Assembly (NCBI GenBank): GCA_024636495.1 | Contig: JAGXGZ010000092.1 | Location: 1 to 63,399, forward strand | Direction of reading: 5' to 3' | Length of the DNA: 63,399 bases | From: Roseobacter sp. | GTDB taxonomy: Bacteria > Pseudomonadota > Alphaproteobacteria > Rhodobacterales > Rhodobacteraceae | Shown here: positions 35,857-46,447 of the stretch, piece after piece | Layout: the number at the start of each line of letters is the position of its first letter | Numbering within the stretch: position 1 is the first letter of the stretch | Program-made: the position numbers and the translations under genes | Notes under the pieces: model-generated | What the model was told of the DNA's origin: nothing | Database searches by the model: none | Seen by the model: the letters and a program-made list of their open reading frames with translations, nothing else

Positions 35857-36783
35857 ATGATGACCACCGACACGAGGCTTGCCTTTGCACACCCGTCTGA
35901 GCGCGCAGCTGCGACCGCCGGACCTGAGCTGCTGGACCGTATTTCCTTGCGCGATCACATTGTAGAGGTCGAAATAGGCGCGTTTCAGGCAGAGCGCGGC
36001 GTGACGCAACGCATCTGTTTCAATGTGGTGGTCGAAGTTCAACCTTTGACCGGGCCGGTTGACGACGATGTAGACCGGATCCTGTCGTATGACCGCGTGA
36101 CCGAAGCTATCGCCTATGAGCTTTCTGACGAGCGGCTCAACCTTCTGGAAACACTGGCCGAACGCGTGGCAGACCGGATTTTGCTGGAACGTCAGGCGAT
36201 GCGGGTTTTTGTGCGGATTGAAAAGCTGGATCGCGGACCGGGTGCATTGGGCGTGGAAATCGCACGCGCGCGCGATGACGCGCCGGACGCCCGTGCCAGC
36301 GCGGCCAAAGTGCCCCATCCTGAACTGGTTTATTTAAGCAACGAAGCGATTGCCTCACCTCATCTGACATCGTGGCTGGACCAGCTTGATCAGATGGGCC
36401 GCCCTTTGATCTTATGTGTTGGCGCGTCTGACACGGCAGCGCCGCAGGTTGCCCATAGAATGGCGCAGCGTCGGATAGATTTGCTGGCGATTGAACAAAA
36501 CGCATGGGTTCTGGCCTCAAAAGACAACCGCTGCGTGGTTGTTTCGACGCGCACTGAACTTGATTGGGCGATGAAGAACGGCCAGACCAGTGTGTGGGCG
36601 CCCTCTAAAATCGTGCTTGATAGCGTAGATACCCCATCCGCGCAGCCCCGTGATGCTGTCGCCCTTGCCGCATGGTTCGCCGCGACGTTTGACGCAACCG
36701 AAATGCTGGTGATCGGGGCCGAGCTGCCCAAAGAGACGTCGGTGCCTTTGCGCGCCGTGTCCGTCGAGCAAGCCACGCTGTAG
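35857..36783 (+). CDS. folB: Dihydroneopterin aldolase with C-terminal extension
   Basis: 308 residues. The FolB domain spans about 25-150: DRISLRDHIVEVEIGAFQAERG, then LSYDRVTEAIAYELSDERLNLLETLAERVAD, including the Glu and Tyr region of the active site. It turns dihydroneopterin into hydroxymethyl-dihydropterin and glycolaldehyde. Residues about 165-308 form an extra domain absent from the usual 120-residue enzyme. It shows an alternating beta/alpha pattern (LILCVGASDTAAPQVAHR, LAIEQNAWVLAS, ATEMLVIGAELP), reminiscent of amino-acid-kinase-like folds. It lies 4 bases before folP. Confidence 0.87.
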   Translation: MMTTDTRLAFAHPSERAAATAGPELLDRISLRDHIVEVEIGAFQAERGVTQRICFNVVVEVQPLTGPVDDDVDRILSYDRVTEAIAYELSDERLNLLETLAERVADRILLERQAMRVFVRIEKLDRGPGALGVEIARARDDAPDARASAAKVPHPELVYLSNEAIASPHLTSWLDQLDQMGRPLILCVGASDTAAPQVAHRMAQRRIDLLAIEQNAWVLASKDNRCVVVSTRTELDWAMKNGQTSVWAPSKIVLDSVDTPSAQPRDAVALAAWFAATFDATEMLVIGAELPKETSVPLRAVSVEQATL

Positions 36784-36787
36784 TTAC

Positions 36788-37804
36788 ATGACTGAATATT
36801 TCAGACCTTTGGTTCAGATAGGGCCCGCACGACCTGATGCCGCGCTGACGCTGGCGGGAGGCTGGGGATGGTTTACCCATGTCGAAGTCTTGTCGCGCAC
36901 GGCCCCCGCGCAGGTGATCCCGGCATCCCAGATGCCGCCCGCTGCCGTCACACGTCTTACATCCGCGCGACCCGCAGTTGCTGGCCTGACGATGGGACGC
37001 CCCCGGATCATGGGCATTTTGAATACCACGCCGGATAGTTTTTCCGATGGCGGTGCGCATTCTAATCTTGCAGACGCCGTTTCTGCTGGACTGCTTATGG
37101 CACAAAATGGTGCTGATATCATCGATATTGGTGGCGAATCTACACGCCCCGGCGCAAGTTTTGTCCCAATCGAAGTTGAAATCAACCGCACCGCGCCAAC
37201 CATTCAAGGGTTGCGCGCCGCGGGACTGCAGCTTCCGATTTCGATCGATACGCGCAAGGCGGCGGTGGCTGAGGCCGCTGTGGCGATGGGGGCCGATCTG
37301 GTCAATGACGTCTCTGGCTTTACCTTTGATCCCGCGCTTGGCCCGTTTTGCCAAAAGAACAGCCTTCCGGTCTGTGTGATGCACGCACAGGGTGATCCGG
37401 CCACGATGCACCTGAACCCCAGCTATTCAAACGTTGTTTTGGATGTGTATGACACGTTGGAGCATCAGATCAGCATGCTTGAGGCGGGCGGTATTGCGCG
37501 CGGTTCCATTCTGGCCGATCCCGGTATCGGCTTTGGTAAAAATCTGGATCACAACCTGGCCTTGCTTGCGCGGATCAGCCTTTTCCACATGCTGGGAACA
37601 CCTTTGTTGCTGGGGGCCTCGCGCAAGAAGTTCATCGGCACCCTTGGCCACGCATCAAAGGCCCGCGACAGGACCCCCGGATCGATTGCGGTTGCCCTTG
37701 CAGGATTGGCGCAAGGAGTGCAAATGGTGCGGGTGCATGATGTCAGTGAGACGCGCCAAGCTATTGCGCTTTGGCATGCGTCACATTTTGGAGATATTTT
37801 ATGA
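36788..37804 (+). CDS. folP: Dihydropteroate synthase
   Basis: 338 residues. Joins pterin pyrophosphate with p-aminobenzoate; the target of sulfonamides. The TIM-barrel motifs are [16 protein letters not shown] near 75, [14 protein letters not shown] near 112, [10 protein letters not shown] near 170 and [12 protein letters not shown] near 240. An unusual N-terminal region of about 70 residues precedes the first motif. It is between folB (4-base gap) and glmM (ATGA overlap). Confidence 0.95.
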   Translation: MTEYFRPLVQIGPARPDAALTLAGGWGWFTHVEVLSRTAPAQVIPASQMPPAAVTRLTSARPAVAGLTMGRPRIMGILNTTPDSFSDGGAHSNLADAVSAGLLMAQNGADIIDIGGESTRPGASFVPIEVEINRTAPTIQGLRAAGLQLPISIDTRKAAVAEAAVAMGADLVNDVSGFTFDPALGPFCQKNSLPVCVMHAQGDPATMHLNPSYSNVVLDVYDTLEHQISMLEAGGIARGSILADPGIGFGKNLDHNLALLARISLFHMLGTPLLLGASRKKFIGTLGHASKARDRTPGSIAVALAGLAQGVQMVRVHDVSETRQAIALWHASHFGDIL

Positions 37805-39147
37805 CGAAGTTATTTGGAACGGACGGTATTCGGGGCGAAGCCAATGTGTACCCGATGACTGCAGAAGTCGCGCTGCGGATCGGTGCCGCTGTGGGTCGCT
37901 ATTTCAGCAGCAGCAGAGCGGGCGCACATCGGGTCGTGATCGGCAAGGACACGCGCCTGTCCGGCTACATGTTTGAAAATGCGCTGACGGCGGGTCTGAC
38001 GTCTTCGGGGATGAACGTGCTGTTGCTTGGCCCGGTTCCCACGCCTGCCGTCGGTCTGCTGACCCGTTCGATGCGGGCGGATTTAGGTGTGATGATTTCC
38101 GCCAGTCACAATCCTGCAACTGACAACGGGATCAAGTTTTTCGGGCCAGACGGTTTCAAGTTAAGCGACGCTGTCGAAGCCGAAATCGAACAGCTGATCG
38201 CCAGTGGCGTGGAGATGACCCCGTCTGATAAGATCGGGCGCGCCAAGCGGATTGACGATGGCCGTTTCCGCTATGTCGAGCGGGTGAAGTCATCATTCCC
38301 GCGCGAAATGCGGTTGGACGGTTTGAAAGTTGTCGTGGACTGCGCAAACGGAGCGGCACACCGCGTTGCACCCGAAACGCTTTGGGAGCTAGGGGCAGAA
38401 GTGGTAACGGTTGGCGTCAGCCCCAACGGCTTTAACATCAATCAAGATTGTGGATCGACCCATCCAGAGCAGGCCGCGGCGGCTGTGGTCAAGCATGGTG
38501 CACATGTGGGTATTTGCCTTGATGGCGACGCCGATCGGGTGATCTTGATCGACGAGATGGGCAATGTCGGCAATGGCGATCAGTTTCTCGCGCTGATGGG
38601 GTCGCGTTGGGCGGCGGATGAGCGGTTGGCCAAGAATGCATTGGTCGCCACGGTGATGAGCAATCTGGGGCTTGAACGTTTCTTGCAAGGGCACGGCGTG
38701 ACCCTCGAGAGGACAGCCGTCGGGGACCGCTATGTGGTCCAGCGGATGCGCGAGGGCGGGTTCAACCTTGGCGGTGAGCAGTCCGGTCACATCGTAATGA
38801 CAGATCATGCGACGACGGGTGACGGGTTGATGGCAGGATTGCAGTTCCTCGCCGAGATGGGGCGGTCGGGCAAAACATCTTCCGAGTTGTTGAACAACTT
38901 CGAGCCTGTCCCGCAACTGTTGAAGAACGTACGCTTTGCCGCGGGTCAAACCCCATTGGATGATCCGCAGGTGAAAGCTTCGATTGCGCAGGCCGAAGCC
39001 GACTTGGCGGGCCAGGGGCGGTTGCTGATCCGCAAGTCAGGTACCGAGCCGTTGGTGCGTGTGATGGCGGAACATGAAGATGCCGAGCTGATGGGGCGGG
39101 CGGTAAATTCTGTCGTTGATGCGGTGACGCAGGCGGTTCAAACTTAA
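37801..39147 (+). CDS. glmM: Phosphoglucosamine mutase
   Basis: 448 residues. It converts glucosamine-6-phosphate to glucosamine-1-phosphate for cell-wall and LPS precursors. Start at 37801 (ATGA overlap with folP) gives the family N-terminus [15 protein letters not shown]. The phosphoserine loop is [19 protein letters not shown] near 100, the Mg site [13 protein letters not shown] near 245, the sugar loop GGEQSGHIV near 330, and the phosphate-binding [12 protein letters not shown] near 415. The folP-glmM order is common in bacteria. Confidence 0.96.
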   Translation: MTKLFGTDGIRGEANVYPMTAEVALRIGAAVGRYFSSSRAGAHRVVIGKDTRLSGYMFENALTAGLTSSGMNVLLLGPVPTPAVGLLTRSMRADLGVMISASHNPATDNGIKFFGPDGFKLSDAVEAEIEQLIASGVEMTPSDKIGRAKRIDDGRFRYVERVKSSFPREMRLDGLKVVVDCANGAAHRVAPETLWELGAEVVTVGVSPNGFNINQDCGSTHPEQAAAAVVKHGAHVGICLDGDADRVILIDEMGNVGNGDQFLALMGSRWAADERLAKNALVATVMSNLGLERFLQGHGVTLERTAVGDRYVVQRMREGGFNLGGEQSGHIVMTDHATTGDGLMAGLQFLAEMGRSGKTSSELLNNFEPVPQLLKNVRFAAGQTPLDDPQVKASIAQAEADLAGQGRLLIRKSGTEPLVRVMAEHEDAELMGRAVNSVVDAVTQAVQT

Positions 39148-39269
39148 TAGTGCGCTAAAGCGCATTTCATTTATTCGGGTTTGAGGATGCGCCGCTGGTG
39201 CGCCGGTTCCGTTTTTCGGGATATGCCGCACCGTCTGAGCCTTCGGCGAGGATTTATGTCCATTTGGAA

Positions 39270-40196
39270 TTAGGCGCGCGCTTTGTGGAAAAGCCTACGC
39301 AGAGCGCCGAACTGGCTAAGGGCAACGCCGCTGAGAATCAGGGCCAAAGACCACACAAGCGACGCGGGCAGGGGTTCGCTGAGGATCAGAGCACCCAAGC
39401 AGACAGACCAGACCGGCACCTGATAGTTTACCAGTGACATAAAGACCGGTCCGGCGCTGCGGACGACAAGGACGCGCAGAAAATTGGCGGCGGCTGTCGG
39501 GACAAGCCCAAGAAACGCAAGGACACCAAAGATTTTTACCGACGGCACAGGTGGCAAACCTTCTGTGGCCAGCGCGAGGGGAATCGTGATGCAACTGGCG
39601 ATCAGCAAGAGGATCGTTGCAAGACCGATGGCATCTATCGATGGCAGGCGGCGCATGACGATTGAGCTTACAGCATAGCAACTTGCCGCCCCGAGGCAGG
39701 CAAAACGACCGGCTGTCTCAAACGCGGCTCCCGTACTTTCAAACGCTTGCGCGCCAATGAGGATAACAACACCAACAAAACCAATTGCAAACCCGATCGA
39801 TTTCCGGGGGGTCATCTGCTCTCCTGCGACAAAGAAATGCGCAAGGGGAAGGATGATCAGCGCGACGGCAGCCATCGAGACACCTGCAAAGCCGGATGTG
39901 ACATATTGTTGGCCCCATGCCAGCAGGCTAAAGGGCACGGCTGAGCTGGCAGCGCCGATGAAAATCAGGGCGCTTAGGTCTTTGCTGGAGGGCTTTTGCG
40001 AGAAAAGCTGAAAGCCGCGTGCGCCCCAGATCGTGATCATAACGAGTGCCGCAAGACTGACGCGGGTGGCCGCGATCCAGAACGGGGGCATTTCAGTTAG
40101 CGCGATCTCGGTCACCAGAAACGTGCCGCCCCAGATAAACGCGAGAAGTGCGATCATCAGCCAACTCGCCGGGGTTATTGTGGGTGTGTCTTGCAC
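39270..40196 (-). CDS. DMT-superfamily (EamA) permease
   Basis: About 308 residues with ten hydrophobic segments in two EamA repeats (IALLAFIWGGTFLVTEIAL near the start, LGALILSEPLPASLVWS near the end). The start chosen is GTG 40196, preceded by AAAAAGG; the frame also reaches a GTG at 40238. It probably exports small metabolites or amino acids; substrate is unknown. It faces away from the small gene at 40341. Confidence 0.85.
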   Translation of the reverse strand: MQDTPTITPASWLMIALLAFIWGGTFLVTEIALTEMPPFWIAATRVSLAALVMITIWGARGFQLFSQKPSSKDLSALIFIGAASSAVPFSLLAWGQQYVTSGFAGVSMAAVALIILPLAHFFVAGEQMTPRKSIGFAIGFVGVVILIGAQAFESTGAAFETAGRFACLGAASCYAVSSIVMRRLPSIDAIGLATILLLIASCITIPLALATEGLPPVPSVKIFGVLAFLGLVPTAAANFLRVLVVRSAGPVFMSLVNYQVPVWSVCLGALILSEPLPASLVWSLALILSGVALSQFGALRRLFHKARA

Positions 40197-40340
40197 GGGG
40201 TCAACCTTTTTAGAACGCAACTGCAGCCATAGGCCCACGGTCGGGCGGCTGCAACCATGCTCGTGGTGCGACCTTTCGTCGGGGAACTGTTGCGAATTGG
40301 AAAAGTTGATCTGCCTGAAACGATTTTGGAGAACTGGAAA

Positions 40341-40511
40341 ATGGATTGGACTTTTTTAACCGGAGCGCTTGCGTTTGTTACACTTTCCGCAGCGATTGTT
40401 TTCGCTTTTTGGAGTAAACGTAAAACCGACCAGCGCATGGATGACCCAAAGGCGGAAAAGTCGACATTGGCGAAAGACAAGCCGTCGGATGATACGCCAG
40501 CGGACGTCTGA
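40341..40511 (+). CDS. Small single-pass membrane protein
   Basis: 56 residues from an ATG at 40341 with GGAG 10 bases upstream; the ORF is longer (from 40257), but the first part has no ribosome site. One helix (WTFLTGALAFVTLSAAIVFAFW) is followed by a charged tail with many Lys and Asp. No family recognised. It ends 20 bases before a strong terminator. Confidence 0.55.
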   Translation: MDWTFLTGALAFVTLSAAIVFAFWSKRKTDQRMDDPKAEKSTLAKDKPSDDTPADV

Positions 40512-40530
40512 AATCTGAAGATTGCTAAGA

Positions 40531-40558
40531 AAAGGCCCGGAAGTGTTCCCGGGCCTTT
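40531..40558. terminator. Bidirectional terminator
   Basis: AAAGGCCCGG and CCGGGCCTTT form a perfect 10-base stem with an 8-base loop. The A/T-rich outer ends act in both directions, between the small membrane protein gene (+) and ilvC (-). Confidence 0.85.
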
Positions 40559-40564
40559 CGTCGT

Positions 40565-41608
<1,044 letters not shown>

Positions 41609-41722
41609 TTAAAATCTGGATAAGTTATAGCGGATGTGCTGAGTGATGCCATTGTTGGATTATGAGTTTATTTGGTAAAATGAAGATGGTAATGCGTCAT
41701 ATAAGACAAATATGGAAAAATC

Positions 41723-42178
41723 ATGCTTGATGACATGGATCGACGCATTTTGCGTCATTGGCAGGCGGATGCAGGGCTGAGTCCTGGGGAATTGGCCGAA
41801 CGGACGGGCATTAGCGCCGGGAAAGTCGCGCGTCGGATCGTGCGGATGCAAGAGGCGGGCATCGTTGCGGGGGTCGGGGCCATCGTGGATTGGGCCGCCC
41901 TTGGCTATGCGGTCGAGGTGTCGCTGAGGATCACGTTGGACAAAACGCAAGGCAATGCCTTTGATGCGTTTCTGGAGGCGGCACGGCAAGTAGCCGAAGT
42001 TATCGAGATCCAAACCTTTCTGGGCCGTGTAGATGTGCGCCTGTCAATCATCGCGCGCGATATGGCGCATTATCAGGCGATCTATCGCGGCAAGATCCTG
42101 ACACTGCCGCATATCGCCGATATCGAGGCGCTGATGCATGTGGCGCGGATCAAGTCAAACGAGGCGTTGCCGCTATGA
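41723..42178 (+). CDS. Lrp/AsnC-family regulator (first of a pair)
   Basis: 151 residues. An N-terminal winged helix-turn-helix (LDDMDRRILRHWQADAGLSP, LAERTGISAGKVARRIVRM) and a C-terminal RAM-like ligand domain. The ribosome site is weak. It overlaps the second Lrp gene by four bases (ATGA 42175-42178), so the two subunits may be made in equal amounts and form a hetero-oligomer. Divergent from ilvC over a 135-base AT-rich promoter region. Confidence 0.85.
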   Translation: MLDDMDRRILRHWQADAGLSPGELAERTGISAGKVARRIVRMQEAGIVAGVGAIVDWAALGYAVEVSLRITLDKTQGNAFDAFLEAARQVAEVIEIQTFLGRVDVRLSIIARDMAHYQAIYRGKILTLPHIADIEALMHVARIKSNEALPL

Positions 42179-42636
42179 CCCCGCTGGACGAGATAGACCA
42201 CCGCTTGATCCGGTCGCTGGCGCGTGATGCGACACAAAGTGCCGGTGCTTTGGGGCGGCATCTGGGCTTGTCCCAACCTGCCACATGGCGCCGGATCAAA
42301 CGGCTTGAGGAGGCGGGCATTCTGCGCGGCAAGCATTTGCGGCTGAACCGCGAGGCCTTGGGCTTTGGCGTGACGGTGTTTCTGGGCGTCAAGCTGGCGA
42401 CCAAGGGGCGCGTCAGCCTTGAAGATTTCGAGCGCGCGGTCAGTGCCATCCCCGAGGTGCAAACGGTGGAGCATGTTCTGGGCCTATATGACTACCGCCT
42501 GCGGGTTGTTGCGCGCGATCTGGCGGATTTCGAGCGTGTTTTGCGCAGGCGTATCATGACGCTGCCGGGCGCTGGTGCCGTCGAGGCGAACGTCTTACTA
42601 AGCGAAGAACGACTGCCGGGCCCATTGGGTCTATGA
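42175..42636 (+). CDS. Lrp/AsnC-family regulator (second of a pair)
   Basis: 153 residues with the same two-domain plan: wHTH (LDEIDHRLIRSLARDATQSA, LGRHLGLSQPATWRRIKRLEEAGIL), then a RAM domain with VQTVEHVLGLYDYRLRVVARD. It is more canonical than its neighbour. Translation is coupled to the first gene. A class V aminotransferase follows after 49 bases and may be under its control. Confidence 0.9.
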   Translation: MTPLDEIDHRLIRSLARDATQSAGALGRHLGLSQPATWRRIKRLEEAGILRGKHLRLNREALGFGVTVFLGVKLATKGRVSLEDFERAVSAIPEVQTVEHVLGLYDYRLRVVARDLADFERVLRRRIMTLPGAGAVEANVLLSEERLPGPLGL

Positions 42637-42685
42637 CTTTGCCGCAAGCCGCGCTATCTTTTGCTCAAAGGGAGAGGAGAACCCA

Positions 42686-43813
42686 ATGCCAGCTTTGCTA
42701 AATACTGTTGACCCTCAAGGGCTTGAGGAATTTTCAGTCGTGTTCACGGATCGCTCGTTGAACCATATGTCAGCCGCGTTTCAGGGTGTCATGCGGGACA
42801 TCAGCGCTATGCTGAAAGAGGTGTATAACGCCGATGCCGTTGCCATCGTGCCGGGTGGCGGCACCTTTGGGATGGAGGCCGTGGCGCGTCAGTTCGCCCG
42901 CAATGCCGAGGTGCTTGTTGTGCGCAACGGCTGGTTTTCCTATCGCTGGAGCCAGATCATCGAGAACGGTGAACTGACCGGCAATACCACTGTCCTCAAG
43001 GCGCGCACGACTGGCAACAGCACGCCAGCGCCCTTTGCGCCATGCCCCATTGAAGATGTCGTCGAGGCGATCAAGACCCAGAAACCGCAGGTCGTGTTCG
43101 CGCCACATGTCGAAACCAGCGCCGGGGTGATCTTGCCCGACGCATACATCAAGCAGATGACCGATGCCGCCCACGAGGTTGGTGCGCTGATGGTGCTGGA
43201 TTGCATTGCTTCGGGGTGTGCTTGGGTAGATATGAAGGCGCTTGGTGTCGATGTGCTGATCTCAGCCCCGCAAAAAGGGTGGAGCGCGTCGCCGTCTGCG
43301 GGGCTTGTGATGCTGTCAGAGCGAGCCGTAGCGCGGTTGGCCGAGACGAAATCAGACAGTTTCGCGATTGATCTGGGCAAGTGGCACAGCATCATGAAAG
43401 CGTATGAAGACGGCGGCCATGCCTATCATTCGACCATGCCCACGGACGCGCTGCGCGGCTTTCGCGACACCATGAAGGAAACGCAGGCTTACGGTTTTGC
43501 ACGCCTCAAGGAAGCGCAGTGGCGATTGGGCGACGGCGTGCGTAAAATGCTGGCGGATCGCGGTGTCGTATCGGTAGCTGCTGATGGCTTTGGGGCGCCG
43601 GGGGTGGTGGTAAGCTATACCGCCGATCCATTGGTGCAAAACGGTAAGGCCTTCGCCGCTGAAGGCATGCAAATCGCCGCTGGTGTCCCGCTGATGTGCG
43701 ACGAGCCGGATGATTTCAAAACGTTCCGGCTGGGGCTGTTCGGATTGGACAAGCTTTATGATGTTGATGCAACCTTGGCGCGGTTGGCGCGTGTGGTTGA
43801 TAAAGTTATCTAA
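42686..43813 (+). CDS. Class V PLP aminotransferase (alanine-glyoxylate/serine type)
   Basis: 375 residues. PLP fold type I; landmarks are VPGGGTFGMEAVARQFA near 56, PHVETSAGVILP near 145, MVLDCIASGCAW near 170, and the PLP lysine in ISAPQKGWSASPSAG near 195. It resembles small aminotransferases that use alanine, serine or phosphoserine with glyoxylate; the substrate is not decidable here. The ATG follows GGGAGAGGAG. Confidence 0.85.
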   Translation: MPALLNTVDPQGLEEFSVVFTDRSLNHMSAAFQGVMRDISAMLKEVYNADAVAIVPGGGTFGMEAVARQFARNAEVLVVRNGWFSYRWSQIIENGELTGNTTVLKARTTGNSTPAPFAPCPIEDVVEAIKTQKPQVVFAPHVETSAGVILPDAYIKQMTDAAHEVGALMVLDCIASGCAWVDMKALGVDVLISAPQKGWSASPSAGLVMLSERAVARLAETKSDSFAIDLGKWHSIMKAYEDGGHAYHSTMPTDALRGFRDTMKETQAYGFARLKEAQWRLGDGVRKMLADRGVVSVAADGFGAPGVVVSYTADPLVQNGKAFAAEGMQIAAGVPLMCDEPDDFKTFRLGLFGLDKLYDVDATLARLARVVDKVI

Positions 43814-43834
43814 TAACAACGCAGTGCGGCGGGA

Positions 43835-45043
43835 TTAACCCTGCCGCATGCCCAATCCCATTTCCATCAACATCTTACGCACCGGAGCCATGGCATAAAG
43901 CGCGTTCAGCCCGGTGGCTCGTGCATCACGGGCGATGGGCGCGCTGGCTTGGCTGGCGCGGTTTAGCAGATCAATGCCGCGCACGCGGAGCATAATGTCG
44001 CTGAACCGCATTTTGTGATAGGCATCAAGCATCTTCTGACTGCCCAGATCATCCGGGTTCTGCTGCGCCAGTTCCAACAGAGTGGAAACATCTTGCAAGG
44101 ACATATTCAGGCCCTGCGCGCCGATGGGTGGCATCACATGGGCGGCTTCGGCGATCAGGGCGATGCGTTCACCGGACAAGCGCGCGGCATGCTGGGTGAT
44201 GATCGGCCAGATGTTACGGGGTGTGGCCAACGTCAGCGGGCCAAACAGATGGCAACTGCGCAAGGATGCTTCGTCTGAAAAATGCTGTGCATCCAGCGCC
44301 ATGCGCCGTGTGCATTCCGCCGCATCGTCCATCCAGACCACGGCAGAGCAGGGCATCCCGTCACGGTCTGGCAAAGGGACCAATGTAAACGGGCCGCCCG
44401 TGCGATGGATTTCGGTCGAGACATTTTCGTGAGGGATCGGATGGGTCACGGCAAACACGATGGCCTTCTGCCCGTAGCCCGATTTCACCACATCAATGCC
44501 AGCCGCTTTGCGCATCGGGCTGTTGCGCCCATCTGCGGCAATCACCAGAGGTGTGGTGATCCGTGATCCGTCGCTAAGTCCTACGCGCGCTTGCGCGGTG
44601 CGCGTGAAAAGCGATGTTGTGCTTGTGCCAGGGCGAAAATCAACAGTCGGCAGATCGGCCAGCCGCGCCATCAAGGCACGGCGCAAAAGCCAATTGGGAA
44701 AGTTCCATCCGAACGGTTGGTCTGAAATCTCGGAGGCGTTGAATTCGCGGGTCACGCGCGGCTCTGGATCGGTCCCTCCGGCATCAACAATGCGCATGAT
44801 TTGAAGTGGTGCTGCGTGATCTTGCAAGTGTTCCCAGATGCCAGCGGCTTCCAAAACACGCCGTGCGGGTTGCAGCATAGCGGTCGATCGCATGTCAGCC
44901 CCCGCTGCTTCGCCGTCAGTGATCGGGGGGGCAGGGTCAACGCAGATCACCTTGAAACCTGCACTGCCAAAAGCGGCTGCCGCTGTCAGGCCTGCAATGC
45001 CGCCGCCCGAAATGAGTATGTCGCAATCCATTTTCATGCCCAT
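43835..45043 (-). CDS. FAD-dependent UbiH/UbiF-type hydroxylase
   Basis: 402 residues. The N-terminal GGGIAGLTAAAAFGSAGF motif binds the ADP part of FAD. The DG motif appears as LVIAADGRNSPMR near 170, and the third FAD motif as LIAEAAHVMPPIGAQGLNMS near 300. Members hydroxylate the ubiquinone ring; the family also includes other aromatic hydroxylases. It abuts the HAD gene with a 3-base gap, so they are likely co-transcribed. Confidence 0.87.
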   Translation of the reverse strand: MGMKMDCDILISGGGIAGLTAAAAFGSAGFKVICVDPAPPITDGEAAGADMRSTAMLQPARRVLEAAGIWEHLQDHAAPLQIMRIVDAGGTDPEPRVTREFNASEISDQPFGWNFPNWLLRRALMARLADLPTVDFRPGTSTTSLFTRTAQARVGLSDGSRITTPLVIAADGRNSPMRKAAGIDVVKSGYGQKAIVFAVTHPIPHENVSTEIHRTGGPFTLVPLPDRDGMPCSAVVWMDDAAECTRRMALDAQHFSDEASLRSCHLFGPLTLATPRNIWPIITQHAARLSGERIALIAEAAHVMPPIGAQGLNMSLQDVSTLLELAQQNPDDLGSQKMLDAYHKMRFSDIMLRVRGIDLLNRASQASAPIARDARATGLNALYAMAPVRKMLMEMGLGMRQG

Positions 45044-45046
45044 AAG

Positions 45047-45694
45047 TTAGCCCGTGATCCGCCCAAGGAAATGGCTAAGATCAGGTGTGTGAAAGTGAAT
45101 GTGATCGCCACCCTCTGCGGTTGGTGCCACATGCACAGTGCCCATGCCCATCGCATGCGGGGCCTCAAGATTTCGGGCATCATCCTCGAACATCACGGCT
45201 TTTGTTGTGTCAAGACGGTCTTTGGTGAAAACCTTGTCAAAGGCGGCGCGTTCAGGTTTTGGCAAAAAGTCAGCATGTTCAACGCCGTATATCGCATCAA
45301 ACAAACCCTCTAAGCCGCGTGCTTTAATCACGCGTTCCGCGTAGGGCGCTGTCCCGTTGGTATAGATGATGCGGCGGCCCGGTAGCGCACGAATGCGGTC
45401 TGCGAGCACCGGATCGGGTGTCAGTGCCACGAGCGAGATGTCGTGCACGTCGTGCAGGTAAGGGGCTGGATCAACACTATGTTCGCGCATCAACCCGGCA
45501 AGTGTCGTGCCGTAGGTGTGCCAATAGTGCTTGCGCAAGTAATCGGCGCGGGTCTGATCGACGCCCAACGCCTGCATCACCCACGCGGTCATCCGGACCT
45601 CGATCAGGTCAAACAACCGGGCCGAGGGCGGATAGAGCGTGTTATCAAGGTCAAAAACCCATGTGTCCACGTGCGAGAAAGTGTTCTTTGGCAT
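45047..45694 (-). CDS. HAD-family pyrimidine 5'-nucleotidase-like phosphatase
   Basis: 215 residues. HAD motif I is VFDLDNTLYPPSARLFD, the hallmark of the yeast Sdt1/pyrimidine 5'-nucleotidase group. Motif II is IIYTNGTA near 108, motif III the Lys in FLPKPERAAF near 145, and motif IV FEDDARNLEAP near 170. It removes phosphate from small metabolites, probably nucleotides. It lies upstream of the UbiH-like gene. Confidence 0.88.
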   Translation of the reverse strand: MPKNTFSHVDTWVFDLDNTLYPPSARLFDLIEVRMTAWVMQALGVDQTRADYLRKHYWHTYGTTLAGLMREHSVDPAPYLHDVHDISLVALTPDPVLADRIRALPGRRIIYTNGTAPYAERVIKARGLEGLFDAIYGVEHADFLPKPERAAFDKVFTKDRLDTTKAVMFEDDARNLEAPHAMGMGTVHVAPTAEGGDHIHFHTPDLSHFLGRITG

Positions 45695-45793
45695 TGCACC
45701 TAGCTACGTGGTGCAGCCGTTTTGCGCAAGATCACGGGCTTGCGCAAATGGACGCGGGGGGTAAGGTGTTGGCAGCCTTATGAGAGTGATGTG

Positions 45794-46447
45794 ATGACTG
45801 CACCAAGACCCGGACCTACAGATGCCTATGCGATGATTCTGGAAGCCATCGATGTGGGAACCTACAAACCCGGTAATCGGTTGGTGGAAAGCGAATTGGC
45901 TGAACGTTTCGGCGTGTCCCGAACCCCTATTCGCGAGGCATTACAACGGCTTGAAACACAATCCTTGCTGGCGCGGGACGGGCGCAGCCTGATCGTGGCA
46001 TCGCTGGATCACAACCAGATGGCCGAGCTTTATGTCGTGCGCGGAGAGCTTGAGGGTTTGGCCGCACGGCTTGCTGCGCGTCACGCCACCACCGAGGAAG
46101 TGCGCGTGCTGCGCGAGATGGTCGAGGACGACAACGCGCTGCGCAATGATCCGGCGGCGTTGGCGCGTGCGAACCGCCGCTTTCACAAGCAGATCCATCT
46201 GGCCTCGCACAACCGGTATCTGGTGCAACAGTTGGATTTGGTGCACCGGTCGATGGCGCTGATGGCGACCTCGTCACTGGCGGTCGAGGGGCGGGGGCAT
46301 ATCGCACAACAAGAGCATGACAAGATCGTGCAGATGATTGAGCAGCGCGATGAAGACGGTGCGGACGAAGCGTTGCGCTTGCATATTTCGGTGGCCTTCA
46401 TGACGCGGCTAAAACAAGAAGCGACCCGGCGCGAAGCGGAAGGTTAA
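45794..46447 (+). CDS. GntR-family regulator (FadR/FCD subfamily)
   Basis: 217 residues. The ATG at 45794 is used rather than the frame start at 45722. The winged HTH has GTYKPGNRLVESELAERFGVS followed by RTPIREALQRLETQ. The C-terminal all-helical FCD domain contains NRRFHKQIHLASHNRYL with metal-binding His residues. Effector and targets unknown. The end overlaps the convergent glycosyltransferase by four bases. Confidence 0.9.
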   Translation: MTAPRPGPTDAYAMILEAIDVGTYKPGNRLVESELAERFGVSRTPIREALQRLETQSLLARDGRSLIVASLDHNQMAELYVVRGELEGLAARLAARHATTEEVRVLREMVEDDNALRNDPAALARANRRFHKQIHLASHNRYLVQQLDLVHRSMALMATSSLAVEGRGHIAQQEHDKIVQMIEQRDEDGADEALRLHISVAFMTRLKQEATRREAEG

